This document shows, piece after piece, positions 41,307 through 48,353 of a DNA stretch of 64,000 nt. The stretch is taken from contig JAWDKM010000004.1 in NCBI GenBank assembly GCA_032464575.1, positions 186,001 to 250,000 on the forward strand, given 5' to 3'. Position numbers and translations under genes: made by a program. How positions within the stretch are numbered: position 1 is the first letter of the stretch; each line of letters opens with the position of its first letter. The stretch is from Pontivivens sp032464575. Lineage in GTDB: Bacteria; Pseudomonadota; Alphaproteobacteria; Rhodobacterales; Rhodobacteraceae. The notes beneath the pieces were generated by a model, which was given only the letters and a program-made list of their open reading frames with translations, was not told where the DNA came from and searched no databases.

Positions 41307-42437
41307 ATGCTGACCGAAGACCAGACCCTGATCCGCGACACGGCGCGCAGCTTCGCGCGCGACCGGCTGGCCCCGGGCTCGCTGAACCGCGAGGCAGCCG
41401 GCGAGGTCGAGCCGGAGGTGCGGCGCGAGCTCGGCGAGATGGGGTTCCTCGGCATGACCATCGATCCCGACTGGGACGGGGCGGGTGCGGATTACGTCAG
41501 CTACGCCGTGGCGCTGGAGGAGATCGCGGCGGGCGACGGCGCGGTCTCGACCATGGTCAGCGTGCACAACGCGCCCTTCCTCGCGATCCTCGACCGGTTC
41601 TGCACCGACGGGCAGAAGGAGACGTGGCTGAAGCCCGCGGCGCGCGGCGAGCATATCGGCTGCTTCGCGCTGACGGAGAGCCATGCGGGCTCGGATGCCT
41701 CGGCGCTCCGGACGCGGGCGGAGAAGCGGAACGACCGCTACGTCGTCAACGGCTCGAAGCAGTTCATCTCCTCCGCCCGGATCGGCGGCGCGACGATCCT
41801 CTTCGCCGTGACGGATCCGGCGGCGGGCAAGCGGGGGCTCTCGGCGTTCTACGTCGAGAACGACACCAAGGGGTTCCACGTCGCCAAGGTCGAGGAGAAG
41901 CTGGGGCAGAAGGCCTCGGACACCTGCGCACTCGCCTTCGACGACATGGAGGTGCCCTTCGAGAACCGGATCGGGGAGGAGGGCGAGGGCTACAAGATCG
42001 CTTTGTCGTCGCTGGAGACGGGCCGGATCGGCATCGCGGCCCAGGCCGTGGGCATGGCGCAGGCGGCGTTCGATGCGGCGCTGGAATACGCGCGGGAGCG
42101 GGAGAGTTTCGGCCGCCCGATCTTCGACCACCAGGCCGTGCAGTTCCGCCTCGCCGACATGGAGACGGAGATCGAGGCGGGCCGCCAGATGGTGCTGAAC
42201 GCCGCGCGGATGAAGGACGCGGGCGTCCCCTGCCTGCGCGAGGCGGCGATGGCCAAACTCTACACCTCCGAGATGGCGGAGCGCGTGTGCTCGGCCGCGA
42301 TCCAGACGCTGGGCGGCTACGGATACCTGAGCGAATATGGGATCGAGAAGATCTATCGCGACGTGCGCGTCTGCCAGATCTACGAGGGCACGTCGGACAT
42401 CCAGAAGATGCTGATTGCGCGGCAGATGGCGGGGTGA
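41307..42437 (+). CDS. Short-chain-type acyl-CoA dehydrogenase
   Basis: A 376-aa FAD enzyme oxidising an acyl-CoA to its 2-enoyl-CoA and passing electrons to ETF. ALTESHAGSDASALRTRAEK is the first signature, with GSKQFISS; the C-terminal signature is GGYGYLSEYGIEKIYRDVRV followed by IYEGTSDIQ with the catalytic Glu. The start lies 1 nt after the preceding stop, so the operon is tight. The substrate may be a short or branched acyl-CoA; a role with acrylate- or propionyl-type intermediates is a guess from context. The stop codon is part of a palindromic repeat. Confidence 0.92.
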   Translation: MLTEDQTLIRDTARSFARDRLAPGSLNREAAGEVEPEVRRELGEMGFLGMTIDPDWDGAGADYVSYAVALEEIAAGDGAVSTMVSVHNAPFLAILDRFCTDGQKETWLKPAARGEHIGCFALTESHAGSDASALRTRAEKRNDRYVVNGSKQFISSARIGGATILFAVTDPAAGKRGLSAFYVENDTKGFHVAKVEEKLGQKASDTCALAFDDMEVPFENRIGEEGEGYKIALSSLETGRIGIAAQAVGMAQAAFDAALEYARERESFGRPIFDHQAVQFRLADMETEIEAGRQMVLNAARMKDAGVPCLREAAMAKLYTSEMAERVCSAAIQTLGGYGYLSEYGIEKIYRDVRVCQIYEGTSDIQKMLIARQMAG

Positions 42438-42492
42438 TCGGGCATCCGGGAAATCGTCCAGTGGAAGATTTCGCCCGATCACGGGCGGAGCC
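42432..42492 (+). repeat. 61-bp stop-codon-linked palindromic repeat, copy 2
   Basis: Starts GGGTGATCGGGC, where TGA is the acyl-CoA dehydrogenase stop, and ends GATCACGGGCGGAGCC. The outer arms are TGATCGGGC and GCCCGATCA: relative to copy 1 (3867-3927) both arms changed together, keeping the pair. The inner stem has one mismatch. 56 of 61 positions match copy 1. Confidence 0.85.
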
Positions 42493-42890
42493 CCGGCACG
42501 GCCTAGTATTCATGAGATAAGGGCAGCGGCCGACCCTGGGTGGGCGCACTGAGATGCCTGAACCCCTCGGCCGACTGGCTACACCGAACAGTTCTCCGGC
42601 TTGAGCCGTGGCAAGAGCGCCCTCCCGTGGGGAGGGTCGGGCGCTGCCCGGCCTATCAGCCGGGCGGGACATTTAGTCGATGTGATGCGCTCCTGATCGG
42701 GCGGTCCCGGCGCTTCGGCCGGGACGGTGGCTTTCCGTCGCTACCGCCCCGGACTTGATCCGGGGCCGCCCGAACAAGCGCGCTCTCATTTCAACGGCGC
42801 GTCATGCTCCGGCTCGACCGGAGCATCTGCTGCATCGGGAGATCCTCGGGGCGAGCCCGAGGACGACGACACAGAAAACTAAGCTCATAT
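42493..42890. other. Hairpin-array spacer without genes
   Basis: About 400 nt without a credible gene. It holds a second repeat shared with the era spacer (42617-42665; partners at 3655-3701 and 3774-3800), the GTCCCGGCGCTTCGGCCGGGAC repeat (42703-42730), and three further hairpins: GCCCCGGA/TCCGGGGC (42746-42766), ATGCTCCGG/CCGGAGCAT (42804-42826) and TCCTCGGG/CCCGAGGA (42843-42863). The last three resemble palindromic units widespread in alphaproteobacteria. Confidence 0.75.
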
Positions 42891-42934
42891 CCTAACTTTT
42901 ATTGACACGACTCACCTTGGCGCTCAAAGTTAGG
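42891..42934. promoter_or_regulatory. Promoter and operator of the ArsR operon
   Basis: CCTAACTTT (42891-42899) and AAAGTTAGG (42926-42934) are perfectly inverted. Between them TTGACA (42902-42907) is a consensus -35; 17 nt later the -10 position falls on CAAAGT inside the right arm. A repressor bound to the arms would bracket the promoter, fitting autoregulation by the ArsR protein starting at 42938. A further CTAA half lies just inside the gene. Confidence 0.65.
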
Positions 42935-42937
42935 CAC

Positions 42938-43282
42938 ATGGCTAACCTTTCGCAGAACCTCGACGCGATCTTTCGCGCCCTTGCCGACCCGACCCGCCGG
43001 GAGGTGCTGGCCCTGCTCGAGCGCGAGCCGGCCAGCGTCAAGACGCTTGCCGCCCGGTTCGACATGGCCCTGCCCTCCTTCCTCGCGCATGTGAAGCTTC
43101 TGGAGGATGCGGGCCTGATCGAGACCGAGAAGGTGGGCCGCGTCCGCTCCTGTGCGATCCGGCCCGACGGGCTGCGCGCGGCCGAGCGATGGCTGCGCGA
43201 TCGCAGGCGCTTCATCGACGAGCGGCTCGATGCCCTCGGCGACTTCCTCGCAGAAGACACCGACGAAGGAGACACCACATGA
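42938..43282 (+). CDS. ArsR-family transcriptional regulator
   Basis: A 114-aa winged-helix regulator: NLDAIFRALADPTRREVLAL, then ASVKTLAARFDMALPSFLAH as the HTH, then ETEKVGRVRSCAI as the wing, and RRRFIDERLDALGDFL at the end. No metal-binding Cys cluster is visible; this is the subgroup typically paired with SRPBCC/AHSA1 proteins. The ATG at 42938 lies just after the right operator arm. Its stop overlaps the next gene as ATGA. Confidence 0.92.
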   Translation: MANLSQNLDAIFRALADPTRREVLALLEREPASVKTLAARFDMALPSFLAHVKLLEDAGLIETEKVGRVRSCAIRPDGLRAAERWLRDRRRFIDERLDALGDFLAEDTDEGDTT

Positions 43283-43737
43283 CCGGCTTCCGGGACCATG
43301 CCTTTAGCCTCACCCGAGAGTACGCGGCCGCGCCGCCCCGCGTCTTCGACGCCTGGGCCGATCCGCAGGCCAAGGGCCGCTGGTTCGCGGCCAGCGGACC
43401 GGGCCGCGGCGCGGTCTTCGACTGGCGCATGGAGTTCCGGCCCGGCGGACGGGAGGAAGGGCGCATCGAGACGCCCTTCGGCCCCGTCACATATCACGGC
43501 GTCTACCACCTGACCGAGCGCCCGCAGCGCATCCTGCACACCTACGAGATGCGGATGGACGGGCGGCTTTTCTCCGCCTCGCTCACCTCGATCGACTTCG
43601 CCGAGCACGCGGGTGGCTGCCGCATGACCTATGCCGAGCGGCTGGTCCACGTCGACGCGCCCGAAACGCTCGACATGCGCCGCACGCCATGTGCCGAGAT
43701 GCTCGACCGCCTCGGCGACCTGCTCGTCACCGCCTGA
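43279..43737 (+). CDS. SRPBCC (AHSA1-type) protein, copy 1
   Basis: A 152-aa START/Bet v1-like ligand-binding domain protein: FSLTREYAAAPPRVFDAWAD, WRMEFRPGGREEGR and the typical C-terminal helix before LGDLLVTA. Function unknown; such proteins bind hydrophobic ligands and are commonly encoded beside ArsR regulators. Translationally coupled to the ArsR gene. A paralogue follows 11 nt downstream. Confidence 0.88.
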   Translation: MTGFRDHAFSLTREYAAAPPRVFDAWADPQAKGRWFAASGPGRGAVFDWRMEFRPGGREEGRIETPFGPVTYHGVYHLTERPQRILHTYEMRMDGRLFSASLTSIDFAEHAGGCRMTYAERLVHVDAPETLDMRRTPCAEMLDRLGDLLVTA

Positions 43738-43748
43738 AGGAGGACACC

Positions 43749-44210
43749 ATGACCGGCCTCGACCACCAGACCTTCACGCTCACCCGCGACTACAAAGCCG
43801 ACCCGGCGCGCGTCTACGACGCCTGGGCGCGGCCCGAGGCAAAACGCCGCTGGTTCGCGGAGAACCCCGGCAAGCCGGACGTCGAACTGCGCCATTGGGA
43901 GATGGATTTCCGCCCCGGCGGCAGCGAGCTGGGCGAGTTCCTCTTCAAGGGCAGCGATATCGTCTATCGCGGCCGCTACGTGGTCTGTGACCGCCCCGGA
44001 CGGCTGGTCTACACCTATTCGATGGACAGCGAGGGCAGGACGTTCTCCGCCTCGCTCGTCACCGTGTCGATGAAGCCGGCGGATGACGGCTGTCACCTGA
44101 CCTACACGGAGCATGTCGTGTTCCTCGACGGGCGCGACGTCCTGCACCAGAGGGTCGGCGGCACCGAGGAGCTGCTCGACAAGCTCGGCGCGCAACTCGT
44201 GCCCGCCTGA
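43749..44210 (+). CDS. SRPBCC (AHSA1-type) protein, copy 2
   Basis: A 153-aa paralogue of the preceding gene with the same order of motifs: FTLTRDYKADPARVYDAWAR, RRWFAENPG, WEMDFRPGGSELGEF and YTYSMDSEGRTFSASLVTV. RBS AAGGAGGA lies upstream. Tandem duplication within the ArsR operon; the two probably have related but distinct ligands. Confidence 0.88.
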   Translation: MTGLDHQTFTLTRDYKADPARVYDAWARPEAKRRWFAENPGKPDVELRHWEMDFRPGGSELGEFLFKGSDIVYRGRYVVCDRPGRLVYTYSMDSEGRTFSASLVTVSMKPADDGCHLTYTEHVVFLDGRDVLHQRVGGTEELLDKLGAQLVPA

Positions 44211-44279
44211 GAGGAACGGCCCCTGCCCGGTTCGCGTTTCCCTTCCATTGGTTTTGGCCGTTGGTTTGGGAGGCTTTCG

Positions 44280-45140
44280 ATGAGCAAGCAGGATCTGAGC
44301 TGGGCGATCCCCGTCATGCGCGCGGGCTATGCGGGGCGCGGGATCGTCTATGTGGTGGTGGCGGGCATCTCGCTCTTCGCCCTGACACGCGGGGGCGAGG
44401 CCGAAGGCACCTCCGGCGCGCTGGAGCAGCTGGAAGGCTCCGCGTGGGGCAGCGTCGTGCTGTTCCTGATCTTCCTGGGCATGGCGGCCTACGCGATCTG
44501 GCGCTGGGTCGACGCGGTCTATGACCTCGAGGAATACGGCAGCGAGGCGAAGGGCCTGATCGCCCGCGCCGGCATGATCACGACCGGAACGATCCACGGC
44601 GCGCTCGGCGTCTTCGCCTTCGTGCTGCTGTTCACGTCCGGCGGCGGCGGTGGAGGCGGCGGCGGCTCCACCATCTCCGAAGTCGTAGGCTGGGTGATGG
44701 GCCTGCCGGCGGGGATCTGGCTGGTGGGGATCGCGGGCGCGGTCACCGTCGGGGCCGGCATCTACTACGTGGTCAAGGCGGTGAAGGAGAAGTACCGCAA
44801 GCACCTGAGGGCCAACCACTTCACCCGCAACTGGAACCCGGCGCTGAAGGCCGGGGTGCTGGCGCAGGCGGTCATCATCACGCTGATCGGCTTCTTCCTC
44901 GTCTTCGCGGCCCTGCAGGCGGACCCGAGCCAGGCCGGCGGCGTGGGCGAGGCGTTCTCCTGGCTGCGGGACCAGGCCTACGGTCAGGCGCTTGTGATCG
45001 CGGTCTGCATCGGACTTCTGGGCTTCGCGCTCTTCTGCTTCGTGAATGCCGCCTACCGCGTGGTACCGCGGGTCGCGGGCGACGATGTGGAGACGCTGGC
45101 GCGGCGGGCCAAGGGCAAGGCGCAGGCGGCCGTGGGCTGA
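44280..45140 (+). CDS. DUF1206 membrane protein
   Basis: A 286-aa membrane protein with three DUF1206 repeats, each starting with a GYAGRGIVY-like motif (MRAGYAGRGIVYVVVAG, RAGMITTGTIHGALG, KAGVLAQAVIITLIG) and about six membrane segments. A run of nine Gly (near residues 120-130) forms a loop between segments. Function unknown. RBS GGGAGG precedes the ATG. Confidence 0.88.
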   Translation: MSKQDLSWAIPVMRAGYAGRGIVYVVVAGISLFALTRGGEAEGTSGALEQLEGSAWGSVVLFLIFLGMAAYAIWRWVDAVYDLEEYGSEAKGLIARAGMITTGTIHGALGVFAFVLLFTSGGGGGGGGGSTISEVVGWVMGLPAGIWLVGIAGAVTVGAGIYYVVKAVKEKYRKHLRANHFTRNWNPALKAGVLAQAVIITLIGFFLVFAALQADPSQAGGVGEAFSWLRDQAYGQALVIAVCIGLLGFALFCFVNAAYRVVPRVAGDDVETLARRAKGKAQAAVG

Positions 45141-45196
45141 ACTGGACTTCCCTCCCGGGCCGCTCCACACTCCGCGGCAAAACGGGAGGGAAGCGC

Positions 45197-45967
45197 ATGG
45201 AACTCAACGAAAACATCGCTGCCGTGGTGACCGGCGGCGCGAGCGGCCTGGGTGCCGCGACTGCCCGTGCGTTGGCTGCCGCGGGCGTAAAGGTGACGAT
45301 CCTAGACCGCGATGCGAAGAAGGGTCCGGCAGTGGCCGCGGAGATCGGCGGCCACTTCGCTCAGGCCGACGTGTCGGATGCCGGAAGCGTGGCAGCGGCG
45401 CTTGCTGGCGCACGTGCGGCGCACGGGCAGGAGCGGATCTGCGTGAACTGCGCGGGCCTCGCCTGGGCGGTGAAGACGGTGGACCGCGACGGGCAGTCCC
45501 ACGATCCGGACAGGTTCGCGATGACCATCGGCGTGAACCTGATCGGCACCTTCAACGTGGCGAGCCAGTCGGCGGCGGGGATGGCGGCGGCCGAGCCCCT
45601 AACCGCGGATGGCGAACGGGGTGTGATCGTGAACACGGCGTCCGTCGCGGCCTTCGACGGGCAGATCGGGCAGATCGCCTATTCGGCCTCCAAGGGCGGC
45701 GTGGTGGGGATGACGCTGCCGATGGCCCGCGACCTTGCCCGCTCGGGCATCCGGGTGAACGCGATCGCGCCGGGGCTGTTCCTGACGCCGCTTCTGGAGA
45801 GCCTGCCGGAGGAGGCGCAGCAGAGCCTCGGCGCGCAGGTCCCCTTCCCCTCCCGCCTCGGCGATCCGGCGGAATTCGCGGCGCTGGTCCGGCACATGGC
45901 GGAGAACCCGATGCTGAACGGCGAGATCGTGCGGCTCGACGGGGCGATCCGGATGGCGCCGAAGTGA
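45197..45967 (+). CDS. SDR dehydrogenase, 3-hydroxyacyl-CoA dehydrogenase type 2-like
   Basis: A 256-aa short-chain dehydrogenase. NAD site AAVVTGGASGLGAATARAL, VNCAGLAWAVKT as the NNAG-type motif, catalytic Ser in NTASVAAFDGQ and YSASKGGVVGMT with Tyr and Lys. The sequence resembles type 2 (HSD10-like) 3-hydroxyacyl-CoA dehydrogenases of branched-chain acyl-CoA breakdown. RBS GGGAGGG precedes the ATG. Alternative: another SDR activity. Confidence 0.85.
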   Translation: MELNENIAAVVTGGASGLGAATARALAAAGVKVTILDRDAKKGPAVAAEIGGHFAQADVSDAGSVAAALAGARAAHGQERICVNCAGLAWAVKTVDRDGQSHDPDRFAMTIGVNLIGTFNVASQSAAGMAAAEPLTADGERGVIVNTASVAAFDGQIGQIAYSASKGGVVGMTLPMARDLARSGIRVNAIAPGLFLTPLLESLPEEAQQSLGAQVPFPSRLGDPAEFAALVRHMAENPMLNGEIVRLDGAIRMAPK

Positions 45968-45972
45968 CGGGC

Positions 45973-46030
45973 GGGGGCTCTGCCCCGTCCGGGCCTGACG
46001 GCCCGAACTCCCCGGGATATTTCCACAAGC
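45973..46030 (+). repeat. GC-rich intergenic repeat ending CCCCGGGATATTT
   Basis: In the convergent gap after the SDR gene: GGGGC/GCCCC hairpin, then GGGCC/GGCCC hairpin, then a tail GAACTCCCCGGGATATTTCC. A related unit lies at 61543-61615. The two hairpins could terminate transcription from both sides. Confidence 0.6.
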
Positions 46031-46037
46031 TGGAAGG

Positions 46038-47636
46038 TTAGATCAGCCCGTCATAGGAGCGGCGGGGGATCATGATTTCGAGGAGGACCGGGCCGTCGGC
46101 GGCGAGGGCCTCGGCGAAGGTCTCCTCCAAGCTCGCGGCGCTGTCGGCCTTGAGGCTCTTCAGGCCCATCGCACCGGCAACGGCCGCGTAGTCGGTCGCA
46201 CCGAAATCGACGCCCGCGTTCTGCTTGCCGTCGCGGCGCTGCTTCATCTCGATCAGCGCGAGGGAGCTGTCGTTGAGCACCGTGCAGATGACCGGGGCGG
46301 CCGTGTCGCGCAGTGTCGCGAGCTCGCCCAGGATCATGTCGAGGCAACCGTCGCCCATCACCGCGAGGCTCCGCTCCCCGCTGGCGAGCCCGTGGCCCAT
46401 GGCGAGCGGCAGGGCGCAGCCCATGGTGCACAGGCCGGTGGACTGGATCAGCGTATGAGGGCGGTCGCAGTGCCACATCTGGCTCATCAGGATCCGATGC
46501 GCGCCGCTGTCGACGCTGGTCATCATCTCGCCCGGGCGCATCCGGTCGAGGATGGAGAGCGCCCGCGCCGGCCCCCAGTCATCACCGGCCGGAAAGGCCG
46601 CGGCAAGGGCGTCGCGCGTCTCCGCGATACGCCCGCCCCAATCCACGGTCAGCTCGATCCCGTCGAACAGCGCCTCCAGGCTGCGGCCCGGATCGCAGAC
46701 CCAGGCCTGCGAGACGCCGTGCATCGCCTGCCTGTCCGGCACCGCGGTGAAGGAAATGGCGTTCGCGCGGTCCCAGGGATCCTGCCAGCCGGTGCGCATC
46801 TCGATCGGGTCGTAACCCGCGCAGATCACGAGGTCCGCCTCCGCGATCAGCGGCATCAGGATGGCGTCGGATTTCGGACTGAGCCCGTGACCGCCCAGGC
46901 TGAGCGGATGCCGCTCGTCCAGCACGCCCTTCGCCTTGTAGGTGGTGACGACCGGAATGCCGTGGGTGTCCGCCGCAGCGGCGACCGCTTCGGGCGCACC
47001 GGCGGATTGCAGCAGGTCGAGGCCCACGACGATCAGCGGGCGTCGGGCCTCGGAGAGACGCCGCCGCGCGGCGTCGAGCCCGGTGGGAAGGCTGGGCGAG
47101 ACCGGCGTGAGATAGCCGACGCCGGGCGCCGGATGCTCGGCGGCCGCGACCTTGACCGGTAGGTCGATATGGACCGGGCCGGGTTGCGGGTCGAGCGCGA
47201 TGCGCACCGCCTTGTCGATCATCACGTCGCAGGCCCCGGCGCGCGCCTCGAAGCTCGCCTTGACCACAGGCTTGAGCACGGCGCGATGGTCGAAGATCTG
47301 GTGGGTGTAGCGCAGGGTCGTCACATCGTCATAGGCGCCAGTGATGACGATGAGCGGCACGCGGTCCTGTTCCGCATTCGCGGTCACGTTCACCGTGTTC
47401 GCCATGCCCGGGCCGACGGTGGCGACCAGCACGCCCGGCGCGCCGGTTGCGTGCCAGGCCCCCTCGGCCATGAAACCGGCGGCGTTCTCGTGCCGGGCGA
47501 GGACGAAGCGGATGCCGATCCGCTCCATTGCGTCGATCAGTTCCAGCACCTCACCGCCGGGTACGCCGAACGCGTGGCGAACCCCGGCTTCGTAGAGGCG
47601 TAAGGCGATGATTTCGGCTGAGGTCGGGTTCGGCAT
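46038..47636 (-). CDS. ThDP-dependent enzyme, acetolactate-synthase-like
   Basis: A 532-aa thiamine-diphosphate enzyme. FGVPGGEVLELIDAM and RHENAAGFMAEGA are in the pyrimidine domain with the catalytic Glu; the central domain contains ADLVICAGYDPIEM; the diphosphate domain has VMGDGCLDMILGELATLRD and LNDSSLALIEMKQ in place of the GDG...NN motif. That relaxed motif and the length separate it from biosynthetic AHAS; the reaction is unknown. The ATG at 47634-47636 has GGGAG upstream; the longer frame uses TTG five codons earlier. It runs convergently to the SDR gene. Confidence 0.85.
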   Translation of the reverse strand: MPNPTSAEIIALRLYEAGVRHAFGVPGGEVLELIDAMERIGIRFVLARHENAAGFMAEGAWHATGAPGVLVATVGPGMANTVNVTANAEQDRVPLIVITGAYDDVTTLRYTHQIFDHRAVLKPVVKASFEARAGACDVMIDKAVRIALDPQPGPVHIDLPVKVAAAEHPAPGVGYLTPVSPSLPTGLDAARRRLSEARRPLIVVGLDLLQSAGAPEAVAAAADTHGIPVVTTYKAKGVLDERHPLSLGGHGLSPKSDAILMPLIAEADLVICAGYDPIEMRTGWQDPWDRANAISFTAVPDRQAMHGVSQAWVCDPGRSLEALFDGIELTVDWGGRIAETRDALAAAFPAGDDWGPARALSILDRMRPGEMMTSVDSGAHRILMSQMWHCDRPHTLIQSTGLCTMGCALPLAMGHGLASGERSLAVMGDGCLDMILGELATLRDTAAPVICTVLNDSSLALIEMKQRRDGKQNAGVDFGATDYAAVAGAMGLKSLKADSAASLEETFAEALAADGPVLLEIMIPRRSYDGLI

Positions 47637-47714
47637 GGGCGAGGCTCCCAAGGATCTTGTGCCGATCCTGCGGGTGGTCTCGCAGGTGTCAATCCCTCAC
47701 CCCGCACCGACGCT

Positions 47715-47987
47715 TCACCCGCAGTTCACATCCACGATGGTTCCGGTCTCATCCAGCATGAAATTGACGCGGTCCGGGTTGAAATCCTGCGTGACGACAT
47801 CGCCGGGCCGGATGATCCGCATCGGAGCGGGGAAGGTGGAACGCGTAAAAATCTCCTCACTTTCCCCGATGAAGGCCGCGTATCCATAGGCGTCGCAGCC
47901 GGTGGCGCCGGCTTCCGTCGGTGGCGTGCAGGCGGCGAGCGGCAGGGCCAGACAGACGGCAAGCTGGCAGAGATGGACAGGACGCAT
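47715..47987 (-). CDS. Peptidase inhibitor I78-family lipoprotein
   Basis: A 90-aa lipoprotein: MRPVHLCQLAVCLALPLAAC ends in a lipobox (LAAC). The mature part matches the I78 inhibitor family: CDAYGYAAFIGESEEIF, PMRIIRPGDVVTQDFNPDRV and NFMLDETGTIVDVNCG, with two Cys likely bridged. Such proteins are thought to protect against serine proteases in the periplasm. Start at 47985-47987; the longer frame is not protein-like. Confidence 0.82.
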   Translation of the reverse strand: MRPVHLCQLAVCLALPLAACTPPTEAGATGCDAYGYAAFIGESEEIFTRSTFPAPMRIIRPGDVVTQDFNPDRVNFMLDETGTIVDVNCG

Positions 47988-48061
47988 GGCGCAGGTTCCC
48001 CGGATGGTTGCTGCCTGCACAAAGGCATACCGCCCGCCGGCGATCAAGACGCCGACGGGCG

Positions 48062-48225
48062 GTGGCCTGTAGCAAGTCCTGCCTGTCCCAAACAGGTTGC
48101 CCCGGAGCTTTGGTCCGGTTGGGAGCAGGGAGACGGATGTCGTTCCGGGCCGCCGGGTTTGCGGCGGGTCCGGCGCGGCGTCTGGCTACTCCCCCACGAA
48201 GAGCGCCGCCGCACCGGACCTTCTA
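48062..48225 (+). ncRNA. Candidate structured RNA resembling SRP RNA domain IV
   Basis: The 366-nt gap 47988-48353 has no convincing gene. On the plus strand TTTGGTCCGGTTGGGAGCAG (48110-48129) matches the SRP RNA apical consensus TCAGGTCCGGAAGGGAGCAG at 16 of 20 positions, and CCCCGGA (48100-48106) can pair with TTCCGGG (48143-48149) to close the hairpin. GTAGC (48069-48073) may pair with GCTAC. A large stem follows (GTCCGGCGCGGCG near 48168 with the sequence ending ACCGGAC near 48219). The tetraloop differs from GGAA, and no promoter or T-run was identified, so this is tentative. Confidence 0.35.
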
Positions 48226-48353
48226 CTCACGCGGAACGTCTCTACGTCCCCCCACTCCATGTTTCAGACTTTCGACTCGGCCTGTGGCGAGAATTGGGCA
48301 GGTTGTGGGCAAATGTTAGGACTCACCCTTGAGTTGCAACCGTTTGGTTTCCT

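Noticed and set aside
42540..42758. Small frame in the hairpin-array spacer
   Set aside because: Composed of repeat units, no RBS, no recognisable protein features.
44640..44670. Run of nine Gly codons in the DUF1206 protein
   Set aside because: Considered as a frameshift or assembly fault, but the frame and membrane topology continue normally on both sides; a flexible loop is enough.
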